Shown: piece after piece, positions 56,775-64,000 of the stretch
Numbering within the stretch: position 1 is the stretch's first letter
Layout: each line of letters starts with the position of its first letter
DNA from: Streptomyces sp. NRRL F-5123
GTDB taxonomy: Bacteria; Actinomycetota; Actinomycetes; Streptomycetales; Streptomycetaceae
NCBI RefSeq assembly: GCF_000721495.1
Contig: NZ_JOHY01000001.1
Location: forward strand, 62,001-126,000
Length of the DNA stretch: 64,000 bases
Direction: 5' to 3'
Made by a program: the position numbers and the translations under genes
The notes under the pieces: model-generated
Told to the model about the DNA's origin: nothing
Seen by the model: only the letters and a program-made list of their open reading frames with translations
Databases searched by the model: none

Positions 56775-58094
56775 GTGCCCAGGCTGACCTGTTTCGCACC
56801 GGCCACCGACGGCGGCCAAGACCTGCTGGACCGTCATGTCGCCCCGCTCGCCGAAGCGTTGTGCGCCGAACTGCGCGTCGTACGGCCGCCCGCCGACCGG
56901 CGCGAGGGGATGCGCGCGGAGTTCGGCCGCACCGACGTGACGATCTGGGACGCCTCACTGGAGGACGAGCGCGGCGTCTACGACGCGATGACGATGTGGA
57001 CGAAGCTGCGCCGCAAGAACGTGATCGTCAGCCGCACCCCGCTGCCGCGCAACGTGCTGACGTGGCACCAGTTCGCACCCGTGCACGGCAGCACGTTCGG
57101 CAACGACGCGATCGGGGCCTGGCTCGCCCGCCACCTGGCGGCCCGGTTCGGCGTCCCGCTCCCGGAACCGGCCCTGGACGGCCCGTCGCCCGCGGGGCAC
57201 TACTGGATGTACGACCGGCCCGCCGAGCACTTCCTGAGCTTCCGCGGCACGCACCAGCAGGCGGCGGAGGCCTGGCGGGAGGCCTTCGAGCGGGACCGCG
57301 GCACGACCGTGCGGATGGTGCCGCCGTGCGAGTTCTCCTACCCCACCGAGGTGGTCACCCGGGCCCAGATGTGGGAGGGCGTCGCCCGGCTCCAGCGCGA
57401 GATCGAGGCCACCTCCCGCATCCTCGTCTACCTCACCGGCGACTACGCCGACTCCTTCTGGTGCGCCGGCGAGCTGATGTGCGCCGCGTACATGCTGCTG
57501 CACACCCAGGGCGTGCGGCTCGGCCGGCTGCCCAGGATCGCGGACGCGCAGGTCGTGCTGCCCGGCGTGCCCGGCACGACACCGCTGACGGAGGCCGCCG
57601 CCCGCGGGCTGCTCCGGCTGCCGGACCACGGGCAGGTACGGCGGCTGACCGTGCTGCTGACCAACTGCGACCCGGTCTCCGCCGCGCCCGAGAGCCGCAT
57701 CGCGCCGACCGGGCCCGCCCGCCCGCTCTCCCGGGTGCTGCGGCGCTGGGGCTTCTACGACCCGGAGGTGGTGCAGGAGCACTTCTGGTCCCGGGTGCGG
57801 GTGCCCTGCCCGCGCTGCGCCCCGCACGGCCGCGCGCCGGACGCGCTGGACTGGGACGCGTTCCTGCGCGCGCCGGAGCAGTCCGGCGGCGTCGACGCCT
57901 TCGGCTACTTCGACGCCCCGCAGGACGGCCTGACCGCGGGCCGCGTCGCCTGCCCCGGCTGCGGCCGCGACTGCCGGCTGGTCAACCGCCGGGGGGTGCG
58001 CACGCTGTGGATGCCGCTGCTGACGACGGAGGCGGACCGGGACCGCCCGGTGGTCGTCCGCACGCCGGTGTGGGAGGTGCTGACGGACGGCTGA
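56775..58094 (+). CDS. TIR-like domain protein with C-terminal zinc-ribbon cysteines
   Basis: A 439-residue protein. Residues 150-250 resemble a TIR domain: FLSFRGTH (153-160) matches the first TIR box and YLTGDYADSFWCAGEL (219-234) matches the third, with Glu233 where NAD-cleaving TIRs have the catalytic Glu. The first 130 residues form another alpha/beta unit (FAPATDGG, VTIWDAS). Near the C-terminus CPRC (345-348) and CPGCGRDC (393-400) suggest a zinc ribbon. Start: leaderless GTG. TIR domains in bacteria degrade NAD or make signalling nucleotides in immunity. It is divergent from the Hsp70/patatin operon and was not matched to any known full-length architecture. Confidence 0.68.
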   Translation: MPRLTCFAPATDGGQDLLDRHVAPLAEALCAELRVVRPPADRREGMRAEFGRTDVTIWDASLEDERGVYDAMTMWTKLRRKNVIVSRTPLPRNVLTWHQFAPVHGSTFGNDAIGAWLARHLAARFGVPLPEPALDGPSPAGHYWMYDRPAEHFLSFRGTHQQAAEAWREAFERDRGTTVRMVPPCEFSYPTEVVTRAQMWEGVARLQREIEATSRILVYLTGDYADSFWCAGELMCAAYMLLHTQGVRLGRLPRIADAQVVLPGVPGTTPLTEAAARGLLRLPDHGQVRRLTVLLTNCDPVSAAPESRIAPTGPARPLSRVLRRWGFYDPEVVQEHFWSRVRVPCPRCAPHGRAPDALDWDAFLRAPEQSGGVDAFGYFDAPQDGLTAGRVACPGCGRDCRLVNRRGVRTLWMPLLTTEADRDRPVVVRTPVWEVLTDG

Positions 58095-58178
58095 GCGCCG
58101 GCTGCCGGGAGCACCGCGACCGGTGCGCCGCCGGGCGCGCTGCCCTGCCGCGGAGGGCCGGTACGCGGCCTGCCGCGC

Positions 58179-58556
58179 TCAGCGGGGGGCGGGGACCCAG
58201 GGCAGGGCCAGCCGGTCGCCGTCCCGGCGCGGGACGACGTGCAGGTGCAGGTGGAAGACCGTCTGCGTGGCCTCGGCGCCGCAGCTGGTGATGATGTTGC
58301 ACGACGGATAGCGGCCCGCCAGCCGCGCCGCGTGCCGCATGGCCGCGGCGGCGACCTCGGGGTCGGCCGCCGCGTCGGCCACATGGCGGCGCGGCACGAC
58401 CAGGACGTGGCCCTCGGTCACCGGGCCGCGCGGTGTCAGTGCCACCGCGTCCGGCCACCGCTCCACCACGGCGGGGTGGCCGGGCGTGTCCAGCAGCTCG
58501 CAGAAGGGGCATCCGGCCGCCGGGCCCCCGGCCCCGTCACGCGCTCCCTCGGCCAT
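58179..58556 (-). CDS. HIT-family nucleotide hydrolase/transferase
   Basis: A 125-residue protein with the histidine triad HLHLHVVP near the C-terminus (third His is the nucleophile), a CPFCELL Cys pair near residue 17 that may bind zinc, and the GHVLVVPRRHV segment. Such proteins hydrolyse nucleotide phosphoramidates or dinucleotides. The ATG at 58554-58556 is favoured over upstream ATGs because GAGG lies at the right distance. It follows the XRE gene by 80 bases on the same strand and is convergent with the TIR-like gene. Confidence 0.85.
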   Translation of the reverse strand: MAEGARDGAGGPAAGCPFCELLDTPGHPAVVERWPDAVALTPRGPVTEGHVLVVPRRHVADAAADPEVAAAAMRHAARLAGRYPSCNIITSCGAEATQTVFHLHLHVVPRRDGDRLALPWVPAPR

Positions 58557-58636
58557 CGTCGTCCTCACCGCAGTCGCCGTCCCTGCGGCCATTGTCACCG
58601 AACGCGTGGGGAAGCGCGTAGGCCGCGGAGACCCGG

Positions 58637-59971
58637 CTACGGAGTGTCGCCGGGTCCGGGCAGCGCGCGGATCGCCCGCACCAGGTCGGTGGCCGGGCGG
58701 TGACGGGGGGCACGCTCCAAGGACAGGGCGAGCAGGCGCAGTTCACCGCGGGCGGTCGCGGAGTGGGTGGCGGACGTGGCCCGCAGTGCGCGGCGGCCCA
58801 GCTCGACCGCCTCCTGCAGCTCGCCGCCCTCCGCCAGCGCCCGCGCGGCCCTGGCCCCGAACAGCGCGCGGATCCGGCGGCCCTCCACCCGATGCGCGGG
58901 GCCCAGCGCGGAGTGCAGCAGCTCGGCGGCCAGCCGGGGACGCCCGAGGTCGGTCCAGCACCAGCCCGTCACGAGCTGCCCGGGGTCGCCGATGGCGGCG
59001 GAGCCGATGAGCAGGGCGTCGGGCCGCTCGTCCGGCTGCGCCGACCACAGCTCGCGGGCCTGCTCCAGCGCCCGCATGGCGGCGACGACCTCGCCGCGCA
59101 TGGCGTGGCCCTGGGCGGCGCGCTGGGCGGCGAAGGCGCGGACCCGCACGCCGTACTCACGGGTGTGCCGCACGCGTTCGCACAGCTCGACCACGGTCTC
59201 CGCGCTGCCCGCGTACATCGCCAGCTCGGCCTGCCGCACCCTGCTGTAGGCGCGCAGGTCGTGGAATCTGCCGAGGGAGGCGAGCCGGCCCGCTTCCGCG
59301 GTCCAGCGTGCCGCCTCCGCGGGGCGCCCGCTCTCCTGGGCCATCCAGCCGGCGAACTCCGCGGTGTGCGCGGCCAGCCTGAGCAGGGTGCGGTCGAGGG
59401 TGTGCCCGGCGAGGGCGATGTCCCGCAGCGAGCGGGCCTGCTCGGCGACGCTGGGCAGCACGACGTGCGCGGGCACCTGCCGCCCCAGCACCCGCAGATG
59501 CCAGGCGGCGGCCCCGAACGCCGCGGCGACGGCGGCGGAGTCGCGCGGGTCCGGCACCCACGGGACGGGGCCGGCCGAGTCGTCCGGTACGTCGTCCGCG
59601 CCCTGTGAGCCGCCGCCCGCGGGCTCCGTACCGTCGCCCGGCAGCAGCGCGAGCAGCCGTCCGCGGGCGTCCACCGCGCGGTCGCACAGCCGGGCGACGC
59701 CGTGGCCCGGCTGCCGCAGGCCGCGCTCGATCCGGCTGATGTGCGCCGGGCTGCACTGCGTCTCGCGGGCGAGCGTGCGCAAGGACATGCCGGCCGCCTC
59801 GCGCAGCCGGCGCAGCTCCTCCCCGAACCGCGGCTCCGGCTGCGCCCTCGGTCCCGCCTCGTGCCGTGCCCCGTGCTCCGGCCCTTCCCCCGACCCTTTC
59901 CCCACCCCTGGCTCCGCTTCCTGCTCCGACTCTTGCTCCGTACGGCCGTGGCCGACTGCGCGCTGCACCAC
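58637..59971 (-). CDS. XRE-family regulator with long helical (TPR-like) C-terminus
   Basis: A 444-residue protein. The HTH (FGEELRRLREAAGMSLRTLA, then SPAHISRIERGLRQP) covers about residues 48-82. The remaining 300 or so residues are repeats of paired helices (e.g. RLAAHTAEFAGWMAQESGRPAEAARW, QRAAQGHAMRGEVVAAMRALEQARELW) like the TPR-type sensors common in Streptomyces XRE regulators. The first 45 residues are acidic/Glu-Gly repeats. The GTG follows a GGGGGGAAG site. Target and ligand unknown; it may control the HIT gene or distant loci. Confidence 0.87.
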   Translation of the reverse strand: MVQRAVGHGRTEQESEQEAEPGVGKGSGEGPEHGARHEAGPRAQPEPRFGEELRRLREAAGMSLRTLARETQCSPAHISRIERGLRQPGHGVARLCDRAVDARGRLLALLPGDGTEPAGGGSQGADDVPDDSAGPVPWVPDPRDSAAVAAAFGAAAWHLRVLGRQVPAHVVLPSVAEQARSLRDIALAGHTLDRTLLRLAAHTAEFAGWMAQESGRPAEAARWTAEAGRLASLGRFHDLRAYSRVRQAELAMYAGSAETVVELCERVRHTREYGVRVRAFAAQRAAQGHAMRGEVVAAMRALEQARELWSAQPDERPDALLIGSAAIGDPGQLVTGWCWTDLGRPRLAAELLHSALGPAHRVEGRRIRALFGARAARALAEGGELQEAVELGRRALRATSATHSATARGELRLLALSLERAPRHRPATDLVRAIRALPGPGDTP

Positions 59972-60180
59972 CTGCCCGCTTCCCCCCGGGTCGGTACTGC
60001 GACGGTATGAGATATCGTCAGATTACCCTCTTCATGACCCCTCTCGGGGGCACTTCGGACGAATGAATTCCGCCACCGGCGGGGACGTTTCCGCCCGGCA
60101 GTACCGGAGGTGTCGGTCGCGTGGTAATGCCGACGGGTAGTCGGTAGCCCGCGTCGGCGCCGCCCACCCGGGGGGCCGCG

Positions 60181-60390
60181 GTGTCCGTCCGCTCCGCCCG
60201 GCTGCTGTCCGGGCTGCTCGCGGGGACCGCGGTCACGCACCTCGCGGTGCCGAAGCCGCAGGACGCGATCGTCCCGCGGTTCCTGCCCGGCCGCCCCCGC
60301 GACCGGACGAACGCCGGCGCTGCCGAACCCGCCCTCGCCGCAGCCCTGCCGGCCCCACCACGGCAGCAGGAGCAGCGCCGCGAGCCCCGC
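60181..60390 (+). pseudogene. Truncated DoxX-like membrane protein remnant
   Basis: From the GTG at 60181 the first 45 residues (RLLSGLLAGTAVTHLAVPKPQDAIVP, then LPGRPRDRTNAG) match the start of DoxX-like membrane proteins. The expected later helices are replaced by low-complexity Pro/Arg/Gln sequence, so the gene is truncated or frameshifted. Boundary on the right is approximate. Confidence 0.5.
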
Positions 60391-60444
60391 GGCTCCCCGA
60401 TCCGCTGCCCGCCCTCCGCCGCCGCGTCCCCGGCGGGGAGATCG

Positions 60445-60771
60445 TCACCGGGCGCGGCGCACGCCCTCGGGGCCGCCCGCGAGCCGCCGGGTCACCTGCG
60501 GCCCGTCCGGTCCGGGCATCCGGACGTCCACCAGGGCCGTGTCCGGCCGCAGTTCGCAGGCCGGCGCCGGCGTCGCGACCCCGTTCGCGGCCTCGCCCGC
60601 GACGGTGACGTCGGGCTGGTTCTCCAGGGCCGGCCGCAGCCCGCGCCGCACCATTTCCTGGTCGTCGGCGATCGGCGCACGTATGGTCGTGATCGGCCCA
60701 CGGTGCCAGGCGGCCGGGTGGGGCGGGCGGGGCGGACCGGCCATTGTGTGCGTGTTCACGCCAGTTGGCAC
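60445..60771 (-). pseudogene. Truncated NarL-type response regulator remnant
   Basis: The translated stretch IRAPIADDQEMVRRGLRPAL, then ELRPDTALVDVRMPGPDG, is the first half of a receiver domain including the acidic pair and the phosphoacceptor Asp. The sequence stops after alpha-3. There is no rest of the receiver, no HTH and no partner kinase, so it is a decayed fragment. It lies end to end with the DoxX-like remnant, suggesting a past deletion that joined two broken genes. Confidence 0.6.
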
Positions 60772-60796
60772 CGGCTTATCGCGACATCGGTTGTAT

Positions 60797-60802
60797 TAAC
60801 AT
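60797..60802 (+). promoter_or_regulatory. Possible -10 of a leaderless TetR transcript
   Basis: TAACAT lies 7 bases before the ATG at 60809, which has no ribosome-binding sequence. This fits a leaderless mRNA. No convincing -35 is seen. Confidence 0.35.
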
Positions 60803-60808
60803 AGCGTC

Positions 60809-61459
60809 ATGACACATGTGCGCCCAGCAAGTGAATCGGAAGCCGCAGGTCCCGCGGGGGCCCGGCGCCGGCCGGGCGGCCGCACCCGGCGTATCCGCTT
60901 ACAGGTGATCGAGGCGGTGCTCCTGGAGCTGGTGGAGTCCGGCTACGACACCCTCACCGTGGACGCCGTTGCGGCCCGTGCCGGTGTCCACCGTACGACG
61001 GTCTACCGCCGGTGGCGGGACATCGGCGGTCTGCTCGCCGACGTCGTCGACGCCGCGGCCGGCGCCGACTGGCAGCCGGAGAACACCGGTTCGCTGCGGG
61101 GCGACCTCGCCGCCCTCAACCAGCAGATCCAGACGGTCCTGACCGGCGAGCCGCCGGTCACCGCGGCCCTGATCGCCGCCTCCTTCCGCTCCGAGCAGGC
61201 CTCCCGCGCACTGCAGCGCTTCTGGGACGACCGCTACGCCCGCTTCGAGATCCTCGTGCACCGCGCCGCCGAGCGCGGCGAGATCCCCGCGCGCACCCAT
61301 GCCCGGCATCTGCTCGTCGCCGCCACCGCGCCGCTCTACCACCACCTGGTGCTCCTGCGCATGCCCCCGGACCCGGGGCTGGCCGACCGCGCCGCGACGG
61401 CCGCCGCGGTGGCCGCGGCCGCGGGCGCCTTCAGTGACCCGCCGCCGGACGTCGCGTGA
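60809..61459 (+). CDS. TetR-family transcriptional regulator
   Basis: A 216-residue protein with an N-terminal HTH (VIEAVLLELVESGYDTLTVDAVAARAGVHRTTVYRRW) and a TetR C-terminal ligand domain of helices (TAALIAASFRSEQASRALQRFW). Start lies at a possible leaderless ATG. It is convergent with the chitinase gene. No divergent partner gene remains: the neighbouring upstream sequence is degenerate, so its target may have been lost or lies elsewhere. Confidence 0.9.
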   Translation: MTHVRPASESEAAGPAGARRRPGGRTRRIRLQVIEAVLLELVESGYDTLTVDAVAARAGVHRTTVYRRWRDIGGLLADVVDAAAGADWQPENTGSLRGDLAALNQQIQTVLTGEPPVTAALIAASFRSEQASRALQRFWDDRYARFEILVHRAAERGEIPARTHARHLLVAATAPLYHHLVLLRMPPDPGLADRAATAAAVAAAAGAFSDPPPDVA

Positions 61460-61499
61460 CCACGTGCCGTCCCGGGACGCCGGCGCCCGGAAACGCGGA

Positions 61500-61536
61500 C
61501 GTTCCGGCCCCCGCGGGGCGCGCGGGGGCCGGAACG
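61500..61536. terminator. Bidirectional hairpin terminator
   Basis: Perfect 16-base arms CGTTCCGGCCCCCGCG/CGCGGGGGCCGGAACG with a 5-base loop lie between the convergent TetR and chitinase genes. Confidence 0.8.
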
Positions 61537-61553
61537 GGGAGGGGCGGTGCGGG

Positions 61554-62900
61554 TCAGGAAGGCAGCGTCCAGTGCTGGTTGGAGCTGTTGAAGCAGGTCC
61601 AGATCTGCAGCCGGGTGCCGTTGGCGGAACTCGGCCCGGTGGCGTCCAGGCACTTGCCCGAGCCGGTGTTGACCAGCTCGCCGTTGGACTGCTTCTGCCA
61701 GGACTGCGCCGCCGTCCCGTTGCAGTCGTAGAGCTGCACCTGCGTGCCGTCGGCGGTGCCGGCGGACGCCACGTCCATGCACTTGCCGAGCGCCTTGAGC
61801 GTCCTGTCCGAACCGACCGTCCACTGCTGGGCGCCGGTGCCGTTGCAGTCGTAGAGCTGGACGGCCGCGCCGTTTGCCGAACTGGCGCCCGCGACGTCCA
61901 CGCACTTGCCGCCGTAACCGGTGATCTGGCCGGTGCCGCCGCTCGGCGGCGGGGTGGTGCTGCCGCCGGTGATCTGGTTGAAGATCCGCGAGTACGCGTA
62001 GCCGGTCGGCTTGTCGTAGTAGTCGACCTCCCAGAAGGACAGCTCCTGCACGCCGTTGGTGGCGGCGAAGCTCTCCAGCGTCTGGGCGTCGGACTGCGAG
62101 AAGTACTCGCTGTCGTCGTTCTGCCCGGCGATCGGGGTCAGGCCGAGGCGGTTGTACGCGGCCGTCGTCGATATGCCGTACAGGCCGGCGAGCTGGCTCG
62201 CGGTGCCGCGCGCCGCGGACAGGGCGTCGTTGAGCGCGTTCTGCCCGTTGCCGAAGTCCATCGTCATGATGTTGACGGCGCCGACATTGACGCCCTTGCT
62301 TTTGGCGTCGCTGAGCACGTTGTACTCCTGGGAGGGCAGCCCGCCCGGGTCGACCGCGAGGGTGTAGGCGACCTGGACCGCCGGGTTCTGCGCCTGGAGG
62401 GCGGCGAGCGCCTGGTTGCGGCGCTGGTTGGCGGCGGTGTCGCCGAGGGTGCCGCCCTCGATGTCGAAGTCGAGCCGGTTGACGCCGTAGGTGTTGACGA
62501 TGTTGGCGTAGGCCGCCGTCAGCGAGGAGACCGAGGTGCAGGTCTGGGCCAGCTCGCCGCCCTCGGCGCCGCCGGAGGAGATGATCACGTTGCCGCCCGC
62601 CGCCTGGAGCGCGCTGATCTGCGAGGCGTAGGCGCCGATGCCCTCGCCGCTCGCCTCCCAGTACGGGGTGCAGCCGGACCGGGGGATCAGGAAGGCGAGC
62701 GTGTAGTTCTTCAGCCCGGTGGCGTTCATGTCCGCCGCCATGTCGTTGGCGGTGTTGCCGTCGATCTGGAGGTAGGGGGCGGCGAAATGGGCCGGCAGTG
62801 CCGGGCCCGCCGCCTGGGCGCTGCCCGCACCGCTGATGACGGCGCCGGTGGCGGCGAGGCCCAGTGCTGCTGCGGTGGCGATGCAGTGTTTGACGCGCAT
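61554..62900 (-). CDS. Secreted GH18 chitinase-like glycosidase with ricin-type lectin domain
   Basis: A 448-residue protein. The start is ATG 62898-62900 (GGAG upstream). A signal peptide (MRVKH, hydrophobic core, AQA end near residue 31) leads to a GH18 TIM barrel with LDFDIEGG (Glu as catalytic acid; the canonical DxxDxDxE is reduced at its start) and NIMTMDF. After a Thr/Pro/Gly linker near residue 310 comes a CBM13/ricin-B trefoil with three CVDV/CMDV/CLDA and QW repeats. Degrades chitin or related N-acetylglucosamine polymers outside the cell. Confidence 0.9.
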   Translation of the reverse strand: MRVKHCIATAAALGLAATGAVISGAGSAQAAGPALPAHFAAPYLQIDGNTANDMAADMNATGLKNYTLAFLIPRSGCTPYWEASGEGIGAYASQISALQAAGGNVIISSGGAEGGELAQTCTSVSSLTAAYANIVNTYGVNRLDFDIEGGTLGDTAANQRRNQALAALQAQNPAVQVAYTLAVDPGGLPSQEYNVLSDAKSKGVNVGAVNIMTMDFGNGQNALNDALSAARGTASQLAGLYGISTTAAYNRLGLTPIAGQNDDSEYFSQSDAQTLESFAATNGVQELSFWEVDYYDKPTGYAYSRIFNQITGGSTTPPPSGGTGQITGYGGKCVDVAGASSANGAAVQLYDCNGTGAQQWTVGSDRTLKALGKCMDVASAGTADGTQVQLYDCNGTAAQSWQKQSNGELVNTGSGKCLDATGPSSANGTRLQIWTCFNSSNQHWTLPS

Positions 62901-63398
62901 GATGTGCTCCATGGGGGCCGGGGGGTGGGGTGTTCTCGGCCGAGCAGACCGGAGTTTGCGGGTCGCGGTGACACCGCGTCAAGGCTTCTGTCAGGAAGCT
63001 TTACTGGCAATTGAGGCCGTCACCACTCGCATCCATCCCGCCGGATGCGCTGACCTGTGCGTTCAGGTTGAGCGGTCACGACGGCCGGGACCCCTCGCTG
63101 GAAGCCTTTGTCCGTACAGGAGTTGAAGCCGAGTTCCTACGGGAGGGCTCAGGGGACGCGGCGGACGCGTGCCGCCCGCGGTCGGCCGCGCACCCCGGCG
63201 GGGCGCGCGGCGTGGGAAGGCGGGGCGGGCGGTGGGCTGACGTGACCGCGGCAGTGGTGGAGGCGGCACTGCCGCATACCTGCCGCGTCGTGCTGCCGTA
63301 CTGCCGTCGTACCGCTGCCGCGACCCCTGCCGTGTCGGCTTCGGCGACGGCTGCCGTGCCGGTTGCCGTGTCGTGCCGGGGTACGCCGCCGTGCGGCG
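62901..63398. other. 498-base intergenic region upstream of chitinase
   Basis: No gene is seen. On the minus strand TTGACG (62977-62982) could be a -35 of the chitinase promoter, and it abuts a 15-base perfect palindrome CGCGGTG-A-CACCGCG (62964-62978), a possible operator. The 12-base direct repeats known at many Streptomyces chitinase promoters were not found. The stretch 63280-63390 contains scattered CTGCCG/GCCGT short repeats and looks non-coding. Confidence 0.5.
62964..62982 (-). promoter_or_regulatory. Palindrome and possible -35 of chitinase gene
   Basis: Seven-base arms CGCGGTG/CACCGCG around a single base overlap the TTGACG hexamer, placing a dimeric repressor or activator site at the promoter. 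Inferred only; the -10 is not clear. Confidence 0.35.
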
Positions 63399-63856
63399 TC
63401 AGACGGTCCGGCAGTACGTCGCGTAGGCGAGCGCGGGCACGCCGGCGGTGAAGGACGTGCGGCCCACCCGGAGCGTCACCCGCTCCGCGGTGTCCGCGGA
63501 GTTGCCGAGCACCACCGTCCAGCGGCCCCGCCCGGCGGAGGACGACGTTGCCCACGCCGTTCTCGGCGGCACTGGACTCCACCGGTGTCGGCCGGCGTGA
63601 GGTACTTCGCGAACTGCCCGATGCCGTACAGCCCGTCGCGCACGCTGAAGCCGCGGGTCGGTGGTGTCCACCGTCACCGGCCGGTCGGGCCACGTGTCCG
63701 TCGCCGCGACCCGGCCCCGGTCGACTTGTTGTCCCGGTCGATGCCGCGCTGGATGGAGAAGTGCTCCAGGCCGAAGTCCTCCTGGCCGAGGACGTCGTCC
63801 TCGGCCAGGAACGGCAGGTGCCCGATGTCGCGGAGGGATCGGACCGGCGGACGCAT
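63399..63856 (-). pseudogene. Frameshifted remnant of a secreted, probably carbohydrate-active enzyme
   Basis: Coherent protein segments appear in successive reading frames on the minus strand: LPFLAEDDVLGQEDFGLEHF and IQRGIDRDNKSTG, then TDTWPDRPVTVDTTDP, then VRDGLYGIGQFAKYLTPADT, and finally WTVVLGNSADTAERVTL to the stop at 63399. At least three frame changes separate them. The GLYGIGQFAKYLTP and WTVVLGNS segments look like the end of a glycoside hydrolase with a C-terminal beta-sandwich, but the family cannot be named with confidence. The 5' part is absent. Confidence 0.55.
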
Positions 63857-64000
63857 GACAAGTCAATGCCTGCGGCAAACGCGGCAGCCACTGACGCCCC
63901 CGTGATTCGGCAGTGAGCCGGCCACCGCCCCGGGCACGGGTGTTGGCCAGCGGTGGGCGTCCCGTTCCCGGGCGGGACGACGGCCGCGGCGGCGCGTCAG

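Noticed and set aside
56775..58094. TIR-like gene considered as part of a classical Thoeris system
   Set aside because: No ThsA-type NADase or SLOG/macro effector gene is nearby; partners are Hsp70-like, coiled-coil and patatin genes.

Overview
The window is high-GC actinobacterial DNA, most likely from Streptomyces or a close relative. The evidence is GC-rich third codon positions, many GTG starts, tightly overlapped operons, AAGGAGG-like ribosome sites, apparent leaderless promoters, and typical families (MsiK-style sugar importers without their own ATPase, XRE regulators with long helical C-termini, lone CspA-like proteins). No rRNA, tRNA, CRISPR array or complete mobile element was seen.

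Region 1 (1-36400) looks like a specialised-metabolite gene cluster. The left arm is a minus-strand operon, read from about 10.9 kb down to 1. It encodes an MIO-type aromatic amino acid ammonia-lyase/aminomutase, a PaaK-like adenylating enzyme, an AsnB-like amidotransferase, a PfkB sugar/nucleoside kinase, MetF, class II DAHP synthase, chorismate synthase, shikimate kinase and a P-loop kinase cut by the window edge. A NarL/LuxR regulator is divergent from it. The middle holds tailoring, transport and regulatory genes: acyltransferase-3, P450, MarR, a luciferase-like oxidoreductase, ArsR, a nitroreductase, a serine hydrolase, a metal-dependent cyclase-family hydrolase, a methyltransferase, an MFS exporter, an SGNH hydrolase, an NTF2-like protein, a stand-alone PKS-type ketoreductase and an alpha/beta hydrolase. 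The right arm is a coupled plus-strand operon: fatty acyl-AMP ligase, two acyl-CoA dehydrogenases, ACP, DoxX-like protein, acyl-CoA ligase, a NAT-fold protein and a deoxyribosyltransferase-like protein. The genes suggest joining an aromatic (Tyr/Phe-derived) unit to an ACP-bound unsaturated acyl chain, but there is no NRPS or modular PKS here and the product is unknown.

Region 2 (36400-46150) has a MerR/reductase pair and then a LacI-controlled operon for plant arabinogalactan use: GH127 beta-L-arabinofuranosidase, an ABC sugar-binding lipoprotein, two permeases, and a secreted GH43 galactosidase-like enzyme with a ricin-type lectin domain.

Region 3 (46200-51300) contains ordinary functions: an APH-family kinase, a DEAD-box helicase, a cold-shock protein with a structured leader, and a MarR/MFS pair.

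Region 4 (51450-58094) is the most unusual part. A minus-strand operon encodes an HSPA12/Hsp70-like ATPase, two poorly characterised coiled-coil proteins and a patatin-like phospholipase. It is divergent from a gene for a TIR-like protein with C-terminal zinc-ribbon cysteines. The mix of chaperone ATPase, coiled-coil adaptors, membrane-lipid hydrolase and TIR is the best candidate here for an undescribed conflict or immune system.

Region 5 (58100-64000) has a HIT protein, an XRE regulator, two degenerate fragments (DoxX-like, response regulator), a TetR regulator, a secreted GH18 chitinase with a ricin-type lectin, and a frameshifted secreted-enzyme remnant.
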